From the NCBI GenBank assembly GCA_036501845.1, contig DASXZO010000036.1:62001-126000 (forward strand): 64,000 nt of DNA, written 5' to 3'. This DNA comes from JBBREP01 sp036501845 (GTDB lineage: Bacteria > Actinomycetota > Acidimicrobiia > IMCC26256 > PALSA-610). This document shows positions 59,519 through 64,000 of the stretch, in pieces. The translations under genes were made by a program, and so were the position numbers. The notes under the pieces were generated by a model. The model did no database searches, was not told the origin of the DNA, and saw only the letters and a list, made by a program, of their open reading frames with translations. Numbering within the stretch: the stretch's first letter is position 1; each line of letters starts with the position of its first letter.

Positions 59519-59692
59519 CTAGTCGTCGACCTTGTTGACGTGCGCCTCGTGCGTCTTGATCTCCTTGCCGTGCTTCTCGAGGGCCACGGTGAGACCGTCA
59601 CCCACGAGGTGCTTGTCGGTGATCGCTCCGAACTCACCCTTGAAGTCGCCTTCGGTGATGATCACCCGGTCGCCAACCTTGAAATGCGTCAT
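59519..59692 (-). CDS. Small KOW-like protein
   Basis: 57 residues from the ATG at 59692 (GTG 59710 upstream is less likely). The sequence FKVGDRVIITEGDFKGEFGA has the KOW-motif pattern (hydrophobic/Gly spacing as in NusG and ribosomal uL24/eL14): VGDxVxIxEGxFKGxxGxI. It may bind RNA or protein. Lys/His-rich C-terminus (HGKEIKTHEAHVNKV). No partner nearby; convergent with the SIMPL gene. Confidence 0.55.
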   Translation of the reverse strand: MTHFKVGDRVIITEGDFKGEFGAITDKHLVGDGLTVALEKHGKEIKTHEAHVNKVDD

Positions 59693-59753
59693 GCCCTGAG
59701 CCTCGCGCACGCGCGCGGTGCAATTTGTGGACGGTGCGGATGGACGAGCCCAT

Positions 59754-59759
59754 TACCGT
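59754..59759 (+). promoter_or_regulatory. TACCGT -10-like box for the P-loop kinase gene
   Basis: TACCGT followed by 6 nt and the ATG at 59766; no Shine-Dalgarno between. Supports the ATG at 59766 over starts further upstream. Confidence 0.4.
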
Positions 59760-59765
59760 CCGACC

Positions 59766-60344
59766 ATGCCCGAGACCGCCGCGGCAGGTCGGGGCCACGG
59801 CCCCACGATGTTCGTGATGGTCGGCCTCCCCGCAGCGGGCAAGACGAGTCGCGCCCGTGAGCTCGCATCGGAGTGGGGCGCTCTGCGCCTGACCCCCGAC
59901 GAGTGGATGATCCCGCTCTTCGGACAGGTGCAGCCCGAGGGCAAGCGCAACGTGGTCGAAGGCCGCTTGATCTGGATCGCGCTGCGCGCGCTGCAGATCG
60001 GGGTGAACGTCGTGCTCGACTTCGGCGTATGGGGCAAGGACGAACGTTCGGCACTACGCGCCTTGGCGGCTTCCGTAGGAGCAACCAGTGAGCTCGTGTA
60101 TCTCGATGTCGACGAGGCCGAACAATGGCGCCGTGTGCACGCTCGCTCCTCCACCGACGCGGCGACGACCTTCGAGATGACCAAAACCGATCTCGCAGGC
60201 TGGCGGCAAGGCTTTCAACCGCCCGATGTGAACGAGCTCGAGTCGCAACACATTGACCCTCCACCGGCGGGCTTCGACTCTTGGGAAGCCTGGGCGGCTC
60301 AGTGGTGGCCGACATCCATCGAGGCCGGCTTTTCGAGGTCGTAG
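59766..60344 (+). CDS. AAA/zeta-toxin-like P-loop ATP-binding protein (kinase)
   Basis: 192 residues. Walker A GLPAAGKTSRA (20-30) after strand MFVMV, LTPDEWMIPLFG in the substrate region (DEW), VNVVLDFGVWGKDERSALRA as Walker B-like strand with Asp, and EQWRRVHARSS as an arginine-rich lid. This layout is that of small kinases related to chloramphenicol phosphotransferase, zeta toxins and T4 polynucleotide kinase. The substrate could be a small molecule or RNA end. Overlaps the 3' end of a convergent methyltransferase remnant by 46 bp. Confidence 0.75.
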   Translation: MPETAAAGRGHGPTMFVMVGLPAAGKTSRARELASEWGALRLTPDEWMIPLFGQVQPEGKRNVVEGRLIWIALRALQIGVNVVLDFGVWGKDERSALRALAASVGATSELVYLDVDEAEQWRRVHARSSTDAATTFEMTKTDLAGWRQGFQPPDVNELESQHIDPPPAGFDSWEAWAAQWWPTSIEAGFSRS

Positions 60345-60732
60345 ACGGTGAAGATCGGGACGCGGCGCATGTCCTCGTTTTCGGGATATCGCGAGAGTTG
60401 CTCCTCGTTCGGCACGGGCTCGTGCAGCCGCCGGAGCACGAAGCCGGCGTCGAGGAAGTCGTTGACAGTGGTGCTCAGCATTCGGTGAAAGTTCGTGATC
60501 TCGTGCCCCGAACGCCACGCAACGCGCCGCGGGCCTTCGTTGGTGTAGTCGTCGAGCACGAAGTGCAGGTGTGTGCCACTCTCGTCGCTGCTCCTCTTGT
60601 CCGCGTAGGCAACGAATGCGGGCTGGAGATCGACGCCGAGTGTCTTCGCCCCGCGATCGGCAAGCATCCGGCAGAACCGTCCTTCGCCGCAGCCCAGGTC
60701 GATGATCTCGAGCCCGCCAAGCCTTCATCCGG
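60299..60732 (-). pseudogene. 5'-truncated SAM-dependent methyltransferase
   Basis: The frame starts after a TGA near 60720 and has no plausible start codon before motif I (LEIIDLGCGEGRFCRMLADR), then GAKTLGVDLQPAFVAYADKR, HFVLDDYTNEGPRRVAWRSG, EITNFHRMLSTTVNDFLDAG, VLRRLHEPVPNEEQLSRYPE. About 30-40 N-terminal residues expected before motif I are missing, right where the upstream oxidoreductase gene ends (60733). An internal ATG at 60667 would lose motif I. Likely a broken gene; GC3 is still high, so decay is recent. Confidence 0.55.
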
Positions 60733-61791
60733 CTATCGCGCGACGACGACGCGACCGATTGTGGTTCGTGACTCCATGGCTTCGAGCGCCTGCGGCAGTT
60801 CTTCGAAACCGATTGTGCGCCCGACGATGGGCCGGATCGCGCCGGCATCGAGCAACTCCAGGAGATGCGCCTGCACGCGCGCGCCGATTTCCGTGGTCGG
60901 CGGGTTGAACACGGGCACGGGCACGGGCACCGGCGCGTACTGATGCACGAGGTGCTCGATCTCAGGATCGACGTAGGTGAGGATGACGCCAATCAGGTCG
61001 AAGTTGCCGAAGCACAGCGCGCGCCCGGACACCATCGGCACCTCTTCCGCCTCGATGCCACTCGCGAAGCCGATCACAAGATGACGGCCACCGCGCCGCA
61101 GACACGCGAGCGATTGCAGCGTCACGGCACCGCCGACACCGTCGAAGCACACGTCGACGCCTCGACCATCCGTGGCCTCGCGCACCTGGTCGACCAGATC
61201 ACCGGTCCGGTAGTTCACGACGACATCGGCGCCGAGCTCGCGAGCGATTCTGGCTTTGTCGTCCTGACCCACAGTCGCAAGCACGCGGGCACCGCACGCC
61301 GCCGCGAGCTGCACCGCAGCGGAGCCGACGCCGCCTGCCGCGGCGTGCACGAGCACGGTTTCGCCCGCGGCAAGGCGACCGCGTTCGAACAGGCCGAGGT
61401 GCGCGAGGTGGAACGGATAGAAGAACGCGGCCGCCTCGAAGTCGGTGAGCGCGGCGGGCGCGTCGAAAGCCATTGCCGTCGGGCCGACCACGAGTTCGGC
61501 GTGGGCACCGATGGCGCCACGCCCAGTCGCGGTGACGCGCCGCCCGATCCATGCTTGCGCGCCTGGTCCCGCGGCGATCACGTCACCGACGCATTCCATT
61601 CCGAGCGTGTACGGCAGCGGCGGGTCGATCGTGAGATAGCGGCCCCAACACCCGTCGACCTCGTTGTAGTTGAGCACGCTCGCCGTGGTGCGGATCAGGA
61701 TCTCACCAGCACCAGGCTCCGGCGACGGCACGTCCAACAGCTCGAGCGCGTCAACCGGCGAGCCGTGCTTCGTCACTTGCCAAGCGCGCAC
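60733..61791 (-). CDS. Zinc-independent medium-chain reductase (NADPH:quinone oxidoreductase type)
   Basis: 352 residues, GTG start. MDR-superfamily: MRAWQVTKHGSPVDALELLD-type N-terminus (with GTG start), GEILIRTTASVLNYNEVDG, PYTLGMECVGDVIAAGPGAQ, the nucleotide loop VLVHAAAGGVGSAAVQLAAA and DVVNYRTGDLVDQVREATDG. No structural or catalytic zinc cysteines, as in quinone reductases and enoyl reductases. A short run of GGGCAC units near 60911 encodes a VPVPVPV stretch late in the protein. Precedes the methyltransferase remnant. Confidence 0.85.
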   Translation of the reverse strand: MRAWQVTKHGSPVDALELLDVPSPEPGAGEILIRTTASVLNYNEVDGCWGRYLTIDPPLPYTLGMECVGDVIAAGPGAQAWIGRRVTATGRGAIGAHAELVVGPTAMAFDAPAALTDFEAAAFFYPFHLAHLGLFERGRLAAGETVLVHAAAGGVGSAAVQLAAACGARVLATVGQDDKARIARELGADVVVNYRTGDLVDQVREATDGRGVDVCFDGVGGAVTLQSLACLRRGGRHLVIGFASGIEAEEVPMVSGRALCFGNFDLIGVILTYVDPEIEHLVHQYAPVPVPVPVFNPPTTEIGARVQAHLLELLDAGAIRPIVGRTIGFEELPQALEAMESRTTIGRVVVAR

Positions 61792-61833
61792 GCCTAGTGG
61801 CTTACCCGAGCGATCACGACTTTCCGGTGATTG

Positions 61834-62466
61834 TCACGAAGGGCGCGTCGTGGTGGTGAAGCGACCCAGGTCGCCCGTCGCATTGAGCGCCTTATCGGCA
61901 TTGGGCTCGACGCCGCGACCACAGTGGCCGAGTAGCAGTTGTTGCGCGACCGTGAGCTCGTCGTAGCCGTTCCCCGCCTGGCTGAGGGCGTCGTATTGGC
62001 GCGGCGTCGTCGCGTGGTCGAGCTGGACGAGGCCTGCAGCGATCGCGTGTTCGGCCTTGACGAGAAGCGTGCGCAAGGGGCCGTGAGCGCGCGCGATCGC
62101 GCCACGCAGATCGATGTCGTACACGTACAACACATGCAAGAGCCGCGCGCGGTACGCGCCGAAGTGCGCGTTCGGGTCGGCGAAGTTCAACTCGCCCGCG
62201 GTGGTCCCCGCGTCGCCGACTCGTTGGTAGGCCACGCAGTCGGCGTGGGTGGGCGGCACCGTGGTCGCGGCCTCGGCGAGCTCGGCCTTGGTTGCTTTGG
62301 GCATGAAATCGGGCACATGCAACTGGAGGTTGAGATGGATGCCACTGCCGAGCGTCAGATTGCTCAGGTCGAAGGTCCCGGCTCTCGCGATCAGCGCCGC
62401 GCACCCTCCACCCACGAGCGTGATCGCACCGGCGAAGACGATCGCGAACACCTTCCAGGGCGCCAT
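61834..62466 (-). CDS. Exported or membrane-anchored protein of unknown function
   Basis: 210 residues from the ATG at 62466; starts further upstream are not supported. One N-terminal hydrophobic segment (VFAIVFAGAITLVGGGCAAL), with GGGC as a possible lipobox. The rest is soluble: TFDLSNLTLGSGIHLNLQLH, THADCVAYQRVGDAG, FADPNAHFGAYRARLLHVLY, QLDHATTPRQYDALSQAGNG. Two further cysteines (THADC and LLGHC) may form a disulfide. No family recognised. Divergent from the WS/DGAT gene, 98 nt apart. Confidence 0.55.
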   Translation of the reverse strand: MAPWKVFAIVFAGAITLVGGGCAALIARAGTFDLSNLTLGSGIHLNLQLHVPDFMPKATKAELAEAATTVPPTHADCVAYQRVGDAGTTAGELNFADPNAHFGAYRARLLHVLYVYDIDLRGAIARAHGPLRTLLVKAEHAIAAGLVQLDHATTPRQYDALSQAGNGYDELTVAQQLLLGHCGRGVEPNADKALNATGDLGRFTTTTRPS

Positions 62467-62552
62467 CGGTGGACGTTCCCCACGAGCCACGAAGAAAAGT
62501 GTAACGACGACCCATCTCGAAGGGACCGCGACCACGAATCAATATCCGTGGA

Positions 62553-62558
62553 TAGCGT
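62553..62558 (+). promoter_or_regulatory. TAGCGT -10-like box for the WS/DGAT gene
   Basis: TAGCGT, 6 nt, then GTG at 62565. Decides for the second of two adjacent GTG codons as a leaderless start. Confidence 0.4.
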
Positions 62559-62564
62559 GAAGTG

Positions 62565-63983
62565 GTGAGCGACATCGGCCCAGGACGCCAATTCGACCTG
62601 CATATGAGCGACTCCGACGCGCTCATGTGGAACATCGAAAAGGACCCGGTGCTGCGCTCCACCATCGTGGCGGTGGCGATCCTCGAGGCCCCGCCCGACT
62701 TCGAACGCCTGCGTCGGCGCTACGAGCAAGCGAGCCACACGATTCCCCGGTTGCGCCAGCGGGTGCTCACGCCGCCCATGCGAATCGGTCCCCCACGCTG
62801 GGCCGACGACCCGCATTTCGATCTCGATTTCCATCTCCGCCGGATCGTGGTGCCGCCTCCCGGCAACCAACGCCGGCTCCTCGACTTCGTCGGCCCGATC
62901 GCGCAGACGAGCTTCGACCGCGCCCGTCCGCTGTGGGAGACCACCGTGGTCGAGGGTCTCGACGATGGACGGGCCGCGGTGGTGATGAAGGTGCACCACT
63001 CCGTCACCGATGGCGTCGGCGGTGTCGAACTGCTCGCGCAACTCGTCGACCTCGACCCAGGTGGCGGCAACACGATCTCCGTGCACGAGCGCGACCACGG
63101 TCAGGCGCCCACCGAGGCGCTCGAGGGCGGTGCGCTCGTGCGCGACTCGATCGCGCACACCACGCGCCGCTTCATGGGCATCGCCCGCCGGGTGCCCACC
63201 ATCGCGCTCGACACGGTCACCAGCGCAGCGCGCGATCCGTTCGGGAGCGCGGTGCGCGCAGTCGACACGGCGCGTTCGGTGGGCCGCGCGGTCGCCCCGG
63301 CAAGTTCGCCGATGTCGCCACTGATGACCCGTCGTGGCCTCGGCCGTCGTCTCGACGCGTTCGACGTGTCGCTCGACGATCTACGCCGCGCCGCCAAGCG
63401 CGCTGAGTGCAGCCTCAACGATGCTTTCGTTGCCGCGGTGATCGGTGGCCTCGCGCAGTACCACGGAGCTCGGGGTACCGAGGTCGACGAGCTGCGCATG
63501 ACGATCCCGATCAACATCCGTCACGAAGGCAGCAGCGCGGCGGGCAATCACTTCGCCCCGGCGCGGTTCGCGGTGCCGACCGCCATCGTCGACCCGGTGG
63601 AGCGCATGCACGCCGTCGGCGCGCTGGTTCGTGCCTGGCGGCAAGAGCCGGCGCTGGCGCTCACCGACACGCTCGCCGGCGTGCTGAACCGTCTGCCCAC
63701 CTCTACCACCACCGCGCTCTTCGGCGGAATGCTGAAATGCGTCGACTTCGTGACGTCGAACGTGCCGGGCGCGCCGATGCCCGTGTACCTCGGCGGCGCC
63801 GAGGTGGAGCGGCTCTACGCGTTCGGCCCGCCCTCAGGTGCCGCGGTGAACGTCACACTGCTCTCGCACGTAGATACATGTTGCATCGGTGTGGTGAGCG
63901 ACACCACCGCAGTTCCCGATGGTTCCGCGCTGCTCGGCGAGCTGCAACGCGGCTTCGACGAGGTGCTCGCCGCACAGGCATGA
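62565..63983 (+). CDS. Wax ester synthase / diacylglycerol acyltransferase (WS/DGAT family)
   Basis: 472 residues from GTG 62565 (GTG 62562 also in frame). N-terminal FDLHMSDSDALMWNIEKDPV, the active-site motif KVHHSVTDGVGGVELLAQLV (HHxxxDG), the central LNDAFVAAVIGGLAQYHGAR and PINIRHEGSSAAGNHFAPAR, and C-terminal TSNVPGAPMPVYLGGAEVER (the SNVPGP-type motif). Synthesises wax esters or triacylglycerol from acyl-CoA; consistent with a lipid-storing actinobacterium. Its stop overlaps the next gene's ATG by 4 nt. Confidence 0.92.
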   Translation: MSDIGPGRQFDLHMSDSDALMWNIEKDPVLRSTIVAVAILEAPPDFERLRRRYEQASHTIPRLRQRVLTPPMRIGPPRWADDPHFDLDFHLRRIVVPPPGNQRRLLDFVGPIAQTSFDRARPLWETTVVEGLDDGRAAVVMKVHHSVTDGVGGVELLAQLVDLDPGGGNTISVHERDHGQAPTEALEGGALVRDSIAHTTRRFMGIARRVPTIALDTVTSAARDPFGSAVRAVDTARSVGRAVAPASSPMSPLMTRRGLGRRLDAFDVSLDDLRRAAKRAECSLNDAFVAAVIGGLAQYHGARGTEVDELRMTIPINIRHEGSSAAGNHFAPARFAVPTAIVDPVERMHAVGALVRAWRQEPALALTDTLAGVLNRLPTSTTTALFGGMLKCVDFVTSNVPGAPMPVYLGGAEVERLYAFGPPSGAAVNVTLLSHVDTCCIGVVSDTTAVPDGSALLGELQRGFDEVLAAQA

Positions 63984-64000
63984 CCGAGCAGAAGGCCCCG
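63980..64000 (+). CDS. Start of a gene cut by the right edge
   Basis: ATG at 63980 overlaps the WS/DGAT stop (ATGA). Only seven codons are visible, reading MTEQKAP. The overlap indicates translational coupling; product cannot be told. Confidence 0.5.

Noticed and set aside
60905..60935. GGGCAC hexamer run in the oxidoreductase gene as a phase-variation tract
   Set aside because: About four units of six bases keep the frame and sit in a Val-Pro linker, so slippage would only change linker length.

Overview
The window is a GC-rich (third codon positions mostly G or C), gene-dense bacterial chromosome segment with 20-30 % GTG/TTG starts and many 1-28 nt gene overlaps. The gene content is actinobacterial: an FtsB/DivIC-DUF501-Ppx/GppA string behind enolase, homologues of mycothiol-dependent enzymes (a DsbA-like nitroreductase and a maleylpyruvate-isomerase family protein), a WS/DGAT acyltransferase, a galE2/acyltransferase pair, an LppP/LprE-type lipoprotein, and the tiny ribosomal protein bS22 with a bL37-like partner. 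The order metG-tatD-(Rpf/SLT protein)-rsmA-ispE ... glmU-prs-rplY-pth ... mfd-mazG-eno-divIC-DUF501-ppx matches what I remember of Mycobacterium tuberculosis Rv1007c-Rv1026, rearranged and carrying extra genes. I infer a deep-branching actinobacterium (Acidimicrobiia-like); the phylum is better supported than the class.

Layout. 1-14.5 kb is accessory: the end of a glycosyltransferase-like gene, a lipoprotein esterase, a cysteine-bearing ArsR-type regulator divergent from a small-protein/nitronate-monooxygenase pair, an AbiEi-antitoxin-like/endonuclease-like protein beside tRNA-Leu, an acyltransferase-epimerase-crotonase run, a CHAP protein with five 58-residue repeats, a frameshifted GyrI-like gene, a mycothiol-nitroreductase homologue and KptA. 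14.5-32.6 kb is mostly a leftward housekeeping block (orn rightward, then ppx, DUF501, divIC, eno, an SPFH protein, mazG, a SurA/PrsA-like foldase, mfd, a MDMPI-family protein, an MFS pump with its GntR regulator, pth, rplY, prs, glmU, tRNA-Gln). 32.7-42.6 kb holds bS22, an EamA transporter, ispE, rsmA, an Rpf/SLT-like cell-wall protein, tatD, metG, rsmI, DUF192, a CoA-transferase and surE. 42.6-51.5 kb is a complete potassium-scavenging locus (kdpF-A-B-C-D-E plus a small membrane protein and a separate DUF4118 sensor-like protein). 51.6-64 kb is accessory again: a YchF-like protein that has lost its nucleotide-binding motifs, a DUF4118 pseudogene, a bL37-like peptide, a possible TnpB-derived N-terminal protein, then a lipid/steroid-type catabolic group (thioesterase, two SDRs, amidohydrolase, epoxide hydrolase) and a WS/DGAT gene running off the right edge into the next gene.

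Control signals form a clear pattern. At many first-of-operon genes a TANNNT hexamer lies only 6-9 nt upstream of the start codon and no Shine-Dalgarno is visible, which suggests widespread leaderless mRNAs. Convergent genes are separated by strong perfect hairpins, two of which contain both stop codons. Two dispersed repeats were found: a 49-nt nested hairpin placed between convergent genes (15.1 and 29.9 kb), and an 84-nt block that ends exactly at the initiation codon region of surE and of an SDR gene (41.6 and 55.5 kb). No rRNA, CRISPR array, prophage or intact insertion sequence was seen.
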